A stretch of DNA of 35,050 bases from Oscillospiraceae bacterium (GTDB lineage Bacteria; Bacillota; Clostridia; Oscillospirales; Oscillospiraceae): the NCBI GenBank assembly GCA_020025395.1, contig JAHHSE010000004.1:1-35050 (forward strand), given 5' to 3'. Below, piece after piece: positions 1 to 9,200 of this stretch; the stretch's first letter is position 1; each line of letters opens with the position of its first letter. Position numbers and translations under genes: made by a program. The notes under the pieces were generated by a model. The model saw only the letters and a program-made list of their open reading frames with translations. It had not been told where the DNA came from and ran no database searches.

Positions 1-2539
1 GGGTACACTTGGAGACACAGCTTTGAATGGCCCCGGTGGCAAACCCGGAAACGCCCCCCACATAGTCCCCGTTTTCACTGCTCACCGTTCCATAGCCCCT
101 GCAATCCACCGCCAGACCCAAATCCATCCGTCCGCAGACGCTGCCCGCATAATTGCGCCGGGCGACAATCTCACCGGTGTTGGTGCAGCCCTGCAAAATG
201 GCCTTCAGCTCAAAGGCCTTGCGATAGATGGGGGCCTCATTGGAGAGGAGATCATCCTCCGGGTCCAGCTCATACTCCACCGCCATGGAGCCGGCCACCC
301 CGCCCACACAGAGGTCGCCGGAGATGACCGCCAGATTGGTGCAGGAGGCAATCTTTCCGCTGGTCACCCCGTTGATATCCTCCTCTGAGGTATCGGAAAA
401 CCGATCTTCCGGGGAGGTGTTTTCCATATCATAGATGGTGTCGATCATCAGATCAATGACCGTTCCCAGCTGCTGATTGGTGGCCCGAATATCATCCGTG
501 AGGCTCCCGACCGTGGAATTTGCCGAGCGGTTCAGCCGCTCCATCCCGCCTCTTATCTGCTCCAGGGTGTCGTAGAGGGCATTGGAGGAGGCCTCCCACT
601 CCGCGGATGGGTGGGCAAATTGAATGGGATCGGTGCTGGAGAGATAGGCGAAAAGGTCCTCCGCCCGGGTCAGCACCCCGGTCCCCGCCTCCCCCGCTCT
701 CTCCAGGGCATCCAGCCCATCGGCCATCCCATTGGCGGCATCCTTGAGCTGTTGGGAGAGGTCTTCCGATTCCTTTAAGGCCTCCTTCATATGGCGGATC
801 GAATTTGTCACATCCCCCATGGCATCGCTCAGGGTCTCCATCCCCCGGCGAAGCTCACGAAATCCATCCTGAAGCGCGGAGAAGTCAAAGGTGAGGTTGT
901 GATGCAGGTCGGCCACCCCCTTGCTGATCCGCTCCAGAGCCGAGGCCAGATCCCGGCACCCATGGATCACATCCTGGGCCGCCGCTCCCCACTCCGGGCT
1001 CCACAGCCCATTCCCTATCAGCGTCTCCAAGGCACGGCTGATGGTCTGGGCGGCGGCGGAGAGGTTTGAAAGGCCGGATACAATCTTGTCCAGGGCCGCG
1101 CGGGCGGCCTTCTCATCCTCGATTTGGACAACGGCGGACAGCTCCCGCATCCCATCCTCCAGCTCTCGGGTCCCCTTCCCGATCCGTTCTCCCGCCTCCG
1201 CCAGATCGTCGGCGGACTTCTCCAGCTCCTCCCGGACCCCGGACCCATCCACACGGGCCATCTGCCGAATGGCCTGCCCGATCTGATCCAGAGCCGAGGT
1301 GACCTCTTTGGAGAAGGCGGTGGCTTCCTCCGAGATCTCCGCCATCCGGTCCATGGCCTCCGCCAGAATGTCCCCGCCCCGGTTAATCTCCGTAATCACG
1401 CCGTCCGTATAGTCGGACATCCGGTCGGTGAGGTCCTGGGTATGGTGAATGGCGGACTCTACGCTGTCCCCTATGGCATTCAGCTGGGCGGCGATATCAT
1501 CCGAGGAGCGATCCGCATGGTCTGCCGACCGATTCACAATGCCCCGAAGGCGGTTTAGCTCCCCCTGAATTTCCTTCAGAGTGTCCTTGGAGAGATCCAG
1601 CAGAATGTAAGGCTCAGCCTGCCCCACAATCCCGCCCACATCCTTCCGTCCGAAGACCTGACCCCGATTCATGCAGTTTGCCACATGACCGCAGCTCCGG
1701 CCCACAATGCCTCCGGTATTATACCCCGTATGCTGGTATCCGATCACGCCTGCGTTCACGCACCCGGTCACCATCCCGGAGGAGTAGCCCGCCACCCCGC
1801 CGGTATCCGTATTGACATTGAAGCTGCCCAGGGTTTTCAGCGTGAAGAGGGTATTGGACAGCTCCAGATCCAGATTGGTAAGGTCGATGCCCGGATCCAG
1901 GCTTTTGATGTTCACATAGCTGTCATTGCGGCAGGAGACAACGGCCCCCCGGTTCTCTCCGGTGATTCCGCCGGTCATGCTCCTTCCCGTGATATTTCCG
2001 GAGACGGTACAGTTTCTGATTTGTCCGGTGAGGCCGTTGAGGCCCACCATACCGCCCACCCGCTCATTCCCCACCACGGTGCCGGAAAAGGCACAGTCGG
2101 TGATGAGTCCGTTGTTCTCTCCTGCCAGCCCCCCCAGAATATCCCCTTTTCCGGAGGGGGTCAGCGTTCCGCTGACCCGGAGATTGTGGACCACGGCCCC
2201 CTCCTGAAGGATGCCGAACAGTCCCCCGGTGGAGATGCTCTGGAACAAATCCAGCCCGGTGATGGCGTGACCGTTCCCGTCAAAGGTCCCCCCAAAGGTG
2301 GGGATGGGGCTGTATTCAATCCCCGCCAGAGAGATGTCCCGGGTCAGGATCACCGTCTTCCCCCTGGACCAGGTGTCCAGCTTGCATTTTTGAGCCAGCT
2401 CCAGCAGATCCTGGGGCGTATTGATCTCAATTCTGCCCTCCTGCACAGCCAGAGCGGGAAGCACCAGCTGAACGCACAGGAGCAGCGCCAGAAAAAGGGA
2501 GCGGATTCCCCCGGCCCTGTCAGTTCGTTTTCCCTTCAT
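1..2539 (-). CDS. Secreted GLUG-repeat protein with long helical insertion (partial, C-terminus beyond window)
   Basis: The frame is open from an ATG at 2539 to the left edge, about 846 residues, with no stop seen. GGAGGAGG lies just upstream, and the start overlaps the end of the permease gene by 20 bp, so translation is probably coupled. Residues 1-31 form a signal peptide (Arg-rich, hydrophobic, ALA cleavage motif). Residues about 70-310 carry repeated GLUG-type motifs such as GGLAGENNG, GGMVGLNG and GGIVGRSCG, which typify surface beta-solenoids. Residues about 312-705 are Ala/Glu/Asp/Leu-rich with heptad-like spacing and look like long coiled coils. GLUG motifs return from about 718 (GGVAGS, GGVSGF). 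Function is unknown. I infer an extracytoplasmic partner of the neighbouring permease. The helical part resembles the heptad regions of YhgE/Pip-type proteins only in style. Confidence 0.85.
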   Translation of the reverse strand, partial: MKGKRTDRAGGIRSLFLALLLCVQLVLPALAVQEGRIEINTPQDLLELAQKCKLDTWSRGKTVILTRDISLAGIEYSPIPTFGGTFDGNGHAITGLDLFQSISTGGLFGILQEGAVVHNLRVSGTLTPSGKGDILGGLAGENNGLITDCAFSGTVVGNERVGGMVGLNGLTGQIRNCTVSGNITGRSMTGGITGENRGAVVSCRNDSYVNIKSLDPGIDLTNLDLELSNTLFTLKTLGSFNVNTDTGGVAGYSSGMVTGCVNAGVIGYQHTGYNTGGIVGRSCGHVANCMNRGQVFGRKDVGGIVGQAEPYILLDLSKDTLKEIQGELNRLRGIVNRSADHADRSSDDIAAQLNAIGDSVESAIHHTQDLTDRMSDYTDGVITEINRGGDILAEAMDRMAEISEEATAFSKEVTSALDQIGQAIRQMARVDGSGVREELEKSADDLAEAGERIGKGTRELEDGMRELSAVVQIEDEKAARAALDKIVSGLSNLSAAAQTISRALETLIGNGLWSPEWGAAAQDVIHGCRDLASALERISKGVADLHHNLTFDFSALQDGFRELRRGMETLSDAMGDVTNSIRHMKEALKESEDLSQQLKDAANGMADGLDALERAGEAGTGVLTRAEDLFAYLSSTDPIQFAHPSAEWEASSNALYDTLEQIRGGMERLNRSANSTVGSLTDDIRATNQQLGTVIDLMIDTIYDMENTSPEDRFSDTSEEDINGVTSGKIASCTNLAVISGDLCVGGVAGSMAVEYELDPEDDLLSNEAPIYRKAFELKAILQGCTNTGEIVARRNYAGSVCGRMDLGLAVDCRGYGTVSSENGDYVGGVSGFATGAIQSCVSKCT

Positions 2540-4967
2540 CGTCTTCCTCCTCCAAAACAGAACCCGAGATGAGGTTCAGGTTGACATCTCCATCCACAAT
2601 GGCATGAATGGAGCCGCTGATGGTGCCGGAGATCTCTCCCCGCACCAGACCATCCACACGGACCCGTCCGCTGGCGCTGTGCCGCCTGATGGCATTGGGG
2701 ACCGAGAAGGAGGTCTTCTCCACCACGGTGCCGCCCAGAAGCAGGATCTGGGGCAGGACAAACATGACCAGAAGAATGGACAAAATGGTGCCCCGTCCCA
2801 GGCTTTGACCGATGCCCACAATGGCGGCCTCCGAGGTCATCTGTCCGATGAGAAGACCGGCCACGGTCAAAATGCTTCCCGATGTAATGATGGTTGGAAA
2901 GGCAAAGTTCATGGTCTCTATAATGGCCTTTTTGTGGTCCATCGTATTCTTAAGCTCCATATACCGGCTGGCGATCACAATGGCGTAGTCGATGTTGGCA
3001 CCCATCTGGATGGAGCTTACCACCAGATAGCTCAGGAAGAAGAGCGGGGTCCCTGTAAAGGCCGGGATGGAGAAGTTAATCCAGATACTGCCCTGGATCA
3101 CAATGATGAGCAGCACAGGCATTCCGGCCGACTTAAAGGTGAACAGGAGAACCACCAGCACAATCAGGATGGAGACCACGCTGACCACTGTGTTATCCGT
3201 GGAGAAGGCCAGCTTGAAGTCGTATTCCGTGGTGGAGTTTCCTGCGATGTAAATATTCCCTTCGGGATAGTGGCGCCGGGCGATCCCCTGAATGGTATCC
3301 AGGAAAGCGTAGGTCTCCTCCCCGCCCTCCGGCAGATTCAGGAAGATCAGCATACGGTCGTATTCCGTCCCCTGCAGCTGGAGTTTGGCGTTTTGAATCT
3401 GCTCCCGGGCATCATGAAGGCTGTCCATCTGATCCTTTTCCAGGGTGACATAGCCCGCGTCCAGCTTGTCACAGACAAAGAGAAGCATATCCATCAGGGG
3501 AACGCTGTAGTTGGAGATGCCGCCCACCACCTGCCCATACTCCTCATGATCCACCGCATAGGCGGTAAAAATCCCAAGGGCCAGCTCATAGTCCAGGTCC
3601 GCAAGCTCGGAGAACTGCCGGGGGGTGAGCCGGTCCGCCAGCATATAGCCGTCCATGGCCTCCACATTGGAAAGTCCCATGGTATGATCCACCTCCGGCC
3701 GCTCCTCCAGCTCATCCAGAATCATCCGCTCCTTCTCATAGTCACCGGTGGGCACCATGAGAGCCACCACATTTTTGGTGGTAAAGGTATCCTCGATCAT
3801 CTGGGCGGCAATCTGGACCTGGTTGAGCTTTGGGGTCTCAATGCTTCCGTAGCCGTAGACATAGGGGCAGCCCTTGGAAAAGTGCATCCCCAACAGCACC
3901 AGAACCAGAAAGAGGGGAGGGAGAAGAAAGCGGGTCCCGTAGGCGAATTTCCCCACAAAGGGGATTTTGGGGATAAAGCTCCGATGCTCCGTCTTATCCA
4001 TCAGGGGGCCGAAGAGCATCAAAAGGCCCGGCATCACCACAAAGACGGAGAGCAGCGCGCAGAGGATGGCCTTAATCAGGCAGATCGCCATATCGGGACC
4101 CAGCTTAAACTGCATGAACATCATGGCCACCAGTCCGCCGATGGTGGTGAGGGAGCTGGCTCCAATTTCGGTGATGGCCTTGCTGAGGGCCGCGATGACG
4201 GCCCCCCGGATGGGGAGATTCTGATGCTCCTCCTTAAAGCGATTGCAGAAGATAACCGCATAGTCCAGAGAGAGGGCCAGCTGCAAGATGCTGGTCACCG
4301 AGTTGGACACGAAGGAGATCTTCCCCAAAAGGAAGTTGCTGCCCAAATTGAGAATCATGGCGATCACAAAGGTCAGCACCAGCACCGGAACCTCCGCATA
4401 GGTCTGGGAGGTCAGGACCAGCACCACCAGTACAATAACGGCCACATAGACCATGATGACGCTGACCTCCGCGTCGATGATCTCTCCCTTGGCGTTTCCC
4501 AGCTCGGTGGAGACATAGAGATCCCAGCCGGAGAGGCTCTCCTCCGCCGCCGCCAGGGCATCCAGACACCGATCATCCTTTTCATCGTAGCAGAAGGTGA
4601 TGGAATAGAGGGCGGAGGCATCGGCATAATGCTCCGGGGTATTGTCAAATTCCACCTTCTGGACCCCCTCCACCTCGGAGAGACGGGTCTTCAGCCGCCA
4701 GGCGTCCTCCAGGGAAAGATTTGAAACCATGAAGTCCGCCATTCCAAAGGTGGTAAACTGCTCCTCCATCACATCCAGGCCCTGCCGGGTCACTGAGGTG
4801 GAGGGCAGATAGGTGGAAAGATCATTCTCCACCTCCACCCAATTTCGGGAAAAGAGGGTGAAGATGGTCCCAATGATGACCAATAGAAAAAATAAGTTGC
4901 GCTTATCCACGATAAAGGTGGCCAGCCGCAGCATAAAGCTCTCTTTATTCTGCTTCTCTCCGCTCAT
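2520..4967 (-). CDS. RND-superfamily (MMPL/YdfJ-type) membrane permease with glycine-periodic beta tail
   Basis: An 815-residue protein with the duplicated RND layout. TM1 is near residues 23-40, followed by an extracytoplasmic loop, a helix bundle, a second TM and loop (about 350-600), and a second bundle. The family signatures are SLDYAVIFCNRFKEE near 231-245 and GANIDYAIVIASRYME near 655-670. RND permeases use the proton gradient to move lipids or hydrophobic compounds; the substrate here cannot be read. After the last TM, residues about 762-795 form a short polar beta-prone tail with Gly every 4-9 residues (VDGLVRGEISGTISGS), reminiscent of bactofilin-like repeats. The start overlaps the upstream small gene by ATGA, and the end overlaps the GLUG gene by 20 bp, giving one operon. 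It is likely controlled by the divergent TetR gene. Confidence 0.9.
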   Translation of the reverse strand: MSGEKQNKESFMLRLATFIVDKRNLFFLLVIIGTIFTLFSRNWVEVENDLSTYLPSTSVTRQGLDVMEEQFTTFGMADFMVSNLSLEDAWRLKTRLSEVEGVQKVEFDNTPEHYADASALYSITFCYDEKDDRCLDALAAAEESLSGWDLYVSTELGNAKGEIIDAEVSVIMVYVAVIVLVVLVLTSQTYAEVPVLVLTFVIAMILNLGSNFLLGKISFVSNSVTSILQLALSLDYAVIFCNRFKEEHQNLPIRGAVIAALSKAITEIGASSLTTIGGLVAMMFMQFKLGPDMAICLIKAILCALLSVFVVMPGLLMLFGPLMDKTEHRSFIPKIPFVGKFAYGTRFLLPPLFLVLVLLGMHFSKGCPYVYGYGSIETPKLNQVQIAAQMIEDTFTTKNVVALMVPTGDYEKERMILDELEERPEVDHTMGLSNVEAMDGYMLADRLTPRQFSELADLDYELALGIFTAYAVDHEEYGQVVGGISNYSVPLMDMLLFVCDKLDAGYVTLEKDQMDSLHDAREQIQNAKLQLQGTEYDRMLIFLNLPEGGEETYAFLDTIQGIARRHYPEGNIYIAGNSTTEYDFKLAFSTDNTVVSVVSILIVLVVLLFTFKSAGMPVLLIIVIQGSIWINFSIPAFTGTPLFFLSYLVVSSIQMGANIDYAIVIASRYMELKNTMDHKKAIIETMNFAFPTIITSGSILTVAGLLIGQMTSEAAIVGIGQSLGRGTILSILLVMFVLPQILLLGGTVVEKTSFSVPNAIRRHSASGRVRVDGLVRGEISGTISGSIHAIVDGDVNLNLISGSVLEEEDDEGKTN

Positions 4968-5290
4968 ACTTCCTCCCCTTTCTCCCCGTCGGGATCCCTC
5001 CCGAGCTTCTCGCCGTAACAGCGCATCCTGGTCTCATCCATCCATATGGTGCCTGTCACCCGGTCCTGGTGAACTTCCAAAAGGGACTGACAGGGAAACT
5101 CATTCATCCGTGTGCGGATGCTGTGGGACAGGCGGAGCCGGTCCCTCCCCAGCCATTCTCCGGTCACCGGATTTTCAAATCCCAGAATGGAGAGGGACCC
5201 GGTCACCTCCTGCTGATGATATTCAAGGCTCAGGATCCCCGTCCTCGGCCCCAGCTGGCTGTCCAGCACAATGGAAAAGGATTCTGTCAT
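4964..5290 (-). CDS. Small protein of unknown function, first gene of the permease operon
   Basis: A 108-residue protein that I do not recognise. The ATG at 5290 is preceded by AGGAGG at 8-nt spacing, and the stop overlaps the permease start as ATGA. There is no signal peptide or membrane segment, so it is probably cytoplasmic. The sequence alternates hydrophobic and polar residues (FSIVLDSQLG, GILSLEYH, GSLSILGFE, VTGTIWMDE), suggesting a small all-beta fold. The last 15 residues are charged and probably disordered. Its place as leader gene coupled to the permease suggests a role in regulating or assembling it (inference). Confidence 0.75.
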   Translation of the reverse strand: MTESFSIVLDSQLGPRTGILSLEYHQQEVTGSLSILGFENPVTGEWLGRDRLRLSHSIRTRMNEFPCQSLLEVHQDRVTGTIWMDETRMRCYGEKLGRDPDGEKGEEV

Positions 5291-5312
5291 AGGTCATCCT
5301 CCTATCCTTCTT

Positions 5313-5341
5313 TTTTAATACAGTACCTCCAAACGGAACAA
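5313..5341 (-). promoter_or_regulatory. Possible promoter of the small protein-permease-GLUG operon
   Basis: On the minus strand TTGTTC (5336-5341) lies 17 bp before TTAAAA (5313-5318), or 15 bp before TATTAA (5315-5320). Both -10 candidates are weak. The -35 lies in the CGGAACAA arm that is mirrored in the tetR promoter. Confidence 0.3.
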
Positions 5342-5481
5342 ATCGCAAAGGACAATTTGAAGCATCTGTCATATTTTCCTCCTTCCTCCATGAATTTTCA
5401 TTGTTCCGATCCGGTTCCTGTGATATGATGGACCTGAAAGCACCCCTCGGTCCTCCGCGGCACGGGGGGAAAATTCATGAA
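5334..5481. promoter_or_regulatory. Nested inverted repeats in the tetR/permease divergent region (candidate operators)
   Basis: CGGAACAA (5334-5341) is mirrored by TTGTTCCG (5401-5408), each containing the candidate -35 of one divergent promoter. Separately, CATGAATTTTC (5389-5399) is mirrored perfectly by GAAAATTCATG (5469-5479). The first of these lies in its own palindrome ATGAATTTTCAT (5390-5401), abutting the tetR -35. The second contains TTCATGAA (5474-5481), between the tetR start site and its ribosome binding site. This arrangement fits repression of both promoters by the TetR protein (inference). Confidence 0.45.
5401..5429 (+). promoter_or_regulatory. Promoter of the TetR gene
   Basis: TTGTTC (5401-5406), a 17-bp spacer and TATGAT (5424-5429) make a good sigma-A promoter about 70 bp before the TetR start codon. 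Confidence 0.65.
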
Positions 5482-5499
5482 GCCAAAGGAGAGGGACGG

Positions 5500-6138
5500 A
5501 TGGCAAAGAAACCATATGCAGCCTCCCAGCAGACCAAATACGCCATGGCCTCCGCTTTAAAAGGACTGATGGCACAAAAACCCCTGGAGAAAATCACCAT
5601 CCGGGAAATCACGGATCTCTGCGGCATCAAACGGCAGAATTTCTACTATCATTTTGAGGACATCTATGACCTGATGCGCTGGATGTTTCAGGAGGAGGCC
5701 GTCCCCCTTCTGAAGGAGCGGGAGGGCGCCCTGCTCTGGAAAGAGGGGCTGTTACAGACCTTCCAATACCTTCAGTCCAATCGGGAGGTCTGCCTGTGCG
5801 CCCTGCGCTCCCTGGGCCGGGAGCATCTCCGCCGTTTCTTTGAGGCCGATGTTCACGCGGTGATTCACCGGACCATCGAGGCGCTGAACGAAACCCGGTC
5901 CTCCGCTCATGTGGCCCTTTTGACCCAGATCTATGTCATCGGCCTGGCCGGCCTCATGGAGAGCTGGCTTCTGGGCGAAATCCGGGAGACCCCGGAGGAG
6001 CTGATCCAATTCGTGGACCTGCTCCTGGAAGACCATATCCAGGGGGCCAAAGCCCGGATCGAGGCACAAGGCCCCCCTTCCGGCTCCGGTCAGGGGACCT
6101 TTCCTCCTCCTCTCCCTGAACCCCCCGGCATTTCTTAG
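5500..6138 (+). CDS. TetR/AcrR-family transcriptional regulator
   Basis: I chose the ATG at 5500 (AAGGAG 9 nt upstream), giving 212 residues; the frame is open further upstream but there it overlaps the promoter. Residues about 8-55 form the TetR helix-turn-helix, with the hallmark IREITDLCGIKRQNFYYHFEDIYDL. The remainder is a helical ligand-binding and dimerisation domain typical of the small clostridial TetR group. The C-terminal 25 residues are Pro/Gly-rich and probably disordered. It is divergent from the 108-aa protein/permease/GLUG operon, with paired inverted repeats between, so it probably represses that operon and itself (inference). The inducer is unknown. Confidence 0.9.
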   Translation: MAKKPYAASQQTKYAMASALKGLMAQKPLEKITIREITDLCGIKRQNFYYHFEDIYDLMRWMFQEEAVPLLKEREGALLWKEGLLQTFQYLQSNREVCLCALRSLGREHLRRFFEADVHAVIHRTIEALNETRSSAHVALLTQIYVIGLAGLMESWLLGEIRETPEELIQFVDLLLEDHIQGAKARIEAQGPPSGSGQGTFPPPLPEPPGIS

Positions 6139-6163
6139 GGGGCACCCTCCCTCCCCCTTTTTT
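6137..6163 (+). terminator. Rho-independent terminator after TetR gene
   Basis: AGGGGG (6137-6142) pairs with CCCCCT (6153-6158) across a 10-nt loop, followed by a T run to 6163. It overlaps the last bases of the TetR stop codon. Confidence 0.6.
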
Positions 6164-6204
6164 CAGTAAATTCGACAAAATCATCCTTTTTCCTCCTTCT
6201 TCTC

Positions 6205-6233
6205 TTCCCAACGCTCTGCCTGTATGCTATACT
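6205..6233 (+). promoter_or_regulatory. Weak candidate promoter of the GGDEF/EAL gene
   Basis: TATACT (6228-6233) is a good -10, but the matching -35 position (about 6205-6210, TCCCAA) is poor. It sits about 50 bp before the start codon and downstream of the TetR terminator. Confidence 0.35.
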
Positions 6234-6284
6234 GTCATATGCTATCCACGGAAAAATGCTGCCAGCATTGCCTCTAAGGAGGCA

Positions 6285-9200
6285 ATGGAACAGGGGTGGA
6301 TTATGAAATCGGTATGGGAATTGTTTGAATCCCTGGACGAGGCCGTCTATGTGTCGGATCCGGAGTCCAATGAACTCGTCTACATGAATGCCTGTCTGCG
6401 CAACCTGCTGGGATACCGCACCCATAAGGAATACCGGGGAAAAAAATGCTATGAGGTCTTACAGGGCTATTCAGAGCCATGCTCTTTCTGCACCAACCGG
6501 ACCCTGACCCCGTCGTCCTTTGTCTCCTGGGTCCACAAGAATCCAATTGTCAACAAGCGTTTTCTCATCAAAGACACCTTGATTGAGGAGCATGGGAAAC
6601 GGTATCGGATGGAGATCGCCATCGACATGGATTCGGAGCTTCACGCCACCACCCACTACTATCCCAAAACGGAGGCCATTCTCAATCAGTGCCTGAAACA
6701 GCTCTTCTCCACCTCCAACCCGGAGACCGCTGTGGATATGATGCTCTCCTATCTGGGGAAGACCTTCCACTGCAGCCGCTCCTATGTCTTTGAAATCGAC
6801 CCGTCCAATCTGCTCAGCAATACCTATGAGTGGTGTCTGGAGGGGGTCCTTCCCCAAAAGGATCTTCTTCAGCGGGAACCCCTGGAGCTGATCGACTGGT
6901 GGATGGATGCCTTCCGGGAGCATCAGGTGGTGGTGATCGAGGATCTGGAGGAGATCCGCACCCTGCATCCCAAGACCTACGCCTTTTTAAAGCCCCAGGA
7001 AATCTCCTCCATGGCGGCAGGGCCCATCTGTGCGGAGGGTCGGCTTCTGGGCTTTATCGGGGTGGATAATCCCGACCCGGAAACCATCCCCATCCTCTCC
7101 TCTCTGCTCCATATCATCGGTTACTTTTTGGTCTCCCTCCTTCATCAGAGAGATCTTCTCCTGCATCTGAACCATCTGAGCTTTCACGATTCCCTCACCG
7201 GGGTCTTCAATCAGAACGCATTGCTTGACCACTGCGCCAGGCAGACACCCCTGGCCTCCGCGGGTGCCATCTGCTGCGACATTTCCGGCCTTAAGCAGGT
7301 CAATGCCTCCATGGGCCGTCTCGCGGGGGATGAGCTGATCCTCCAATGCTGTCAGCTCATCTCCCGGACCCTGGACACCGATCGGATCTACCGTATCGGC
7401 GGTGGAGCGTTCCTCGCCCTCTTCCCCAACTGCTCCCAATCCGATTTTCAGCTTAATCTGGACTCCCTCCGGTCCCAGATCACCCAGGGCAGCCATTATA
7501 TGGCCCTGGGACACGCCTGGTCGGATACCGCCCCCCTGGATCTGAATGCCCTGATCGATTCCGCCAATCAAATCATGTACCAGAACAAGCGGGAATATTA
7601 TGAGAGAAAAGGGATTCATCGGGGGGCTGACTGCAGCGTTCCCTCCCCGGCCGTGCCGGATTCCGGCCGAAGCCTCTTCTATCAGTTCTGGAGCAGCACC
7701 TATCACGATGTGGAGGCCCTGTTCCAGTCTATCTCCGCTCAAAATACCTCCAGCTATTTCTATTTTGGGGATATGCAGAGGGATCTGTTCTATATCTCGG
7801 ACAATATGAAGCAGGAGTTCGGGTTTCAAAGCAATGTGGTCCCCCATTTACCCCATGTCTGGGCCAAGCACATCACCTCCCCCAAATTCCGGAAATTGTA
7901 CTGGCAGGATCTCAGGGACATCATTCAGAAAAAGCGCACCGTACATGATCTTCGCTATCAGGTTCGGACCGCCAGCGGCAAAAAAATCTGGATCCGCTGC
8001 TACGGGTTCATCCAGTGGAATCAGGATAAGAGCCTGCCCCTCTTTTTCTCCGGACGGATCACCCATCAGGACAATGAATTTGTGGTGGACCCCATCACGA
8101 ATTTCCCCCGGGTCTCTGTGGCATTCCCCCGGCTTCAGGAGCTGCAGGGCAGCGGCACGGTCTGCCGGGTCATCGGCTTCAGCTTCAATCACATCACGGA
8201 GATCAATAATACAAGGGGACGCTCCTATGCGGACCGTCTTCTGAAAATGATCGCGGACGGCATAACCGAACAGCTTTCGGATAAAATGTCCTTTTATCGT
8301 CTGGAGGGAATGCGCTGCATTGCTCTGGTGGATCCGGAATGTCAGGAGAGCGGGGCGGACCTGATCCAACAGCTTCGGACCATCATCCATCATTGCTACC
8401 ACACCATGGACCTCTCCATTCACCACGCCTGCTCCTTTGGCATTCTGACCTTCCCCTCCCCCTCTCTCACCCTGGATAATTTTCTTGAGCACATCATTCT
8501 GCTGATTCGCATCGCCAAGCACGACGGCTCCAAACCATATATAGACAATTCCACCACCGATATTCGGAAGATCAGGCAGGTCTCCGGAATTGCCCTGACC
8601 CTCAATCAGGATGTTTTAAACGGGATGGAACACTTCCGAATTGTGATTCAGCCCGTCGTCTGCTCCAGGACCGGGAAAATCGTGGGGGGAGAGGCTCTGC
8701 TCCGCTGGCAGTACGAGGGAAAGGATATCTCCCCCGCCGTCTTTATCCCCATGCTGGAAAAAGGAGACACCATCCATTTGGTGGGAAGATGGGTCTTTGA
8801 ACAGGCGGTCCGCAGCTGTACCCGCCTGATTTCCTACATCCCCGACTTCTATCTCACCTTTAATGTCAGTCTGCGCCAGTTGACAGATGCCCATTTTATC
8901 GATATCATGAAAGAGTCCCTGGAGAAATATCACTTAGACGGCTCTCATTTGGTCGCGGAAATGACCGAGAGCTTCCTGGACGAACAGCCGGAAAAGCTCG
9001 CTTCCTTTGTCTCGGCGTGTAGGGAGCTTGGACTGGAGATTGCTCTGGATGATTTTGGAAGCGGCTATTCCTCCATGCAGATGCTCCTCCGCTATCCCTG
9101 CCGCGTCATCAAGCTGGACCGCTCTCTGTTGGATGAGATGGTGGATTCGGACCAAAAGCTCCAATTTATCCGCAGCATTGTCTACGCCTGTCATCAGTTT

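Noticed and set aside
312..1610. Helical region of the GLUG protein as a chemoreceptor or methyl-accepting domain
   Set aside because: The heptad pattern is suggestive, but the conserved hairpin tip of chemoreceptors is absent and the protein is secreted.
2604..4724. Long open frame on the plus strand opposite the permease gene
   Set aside because: It is low-complexity His/Gly/Gln-rich, has no family motif or ribosome binding site, and mirrors a well-supported RND permease. Similar antisense frames lie opposite the nucleotidase (21236-23695), cobA-hemD (27338-28855) and hcp (33243-34991) genes and are rejected for the same reason.
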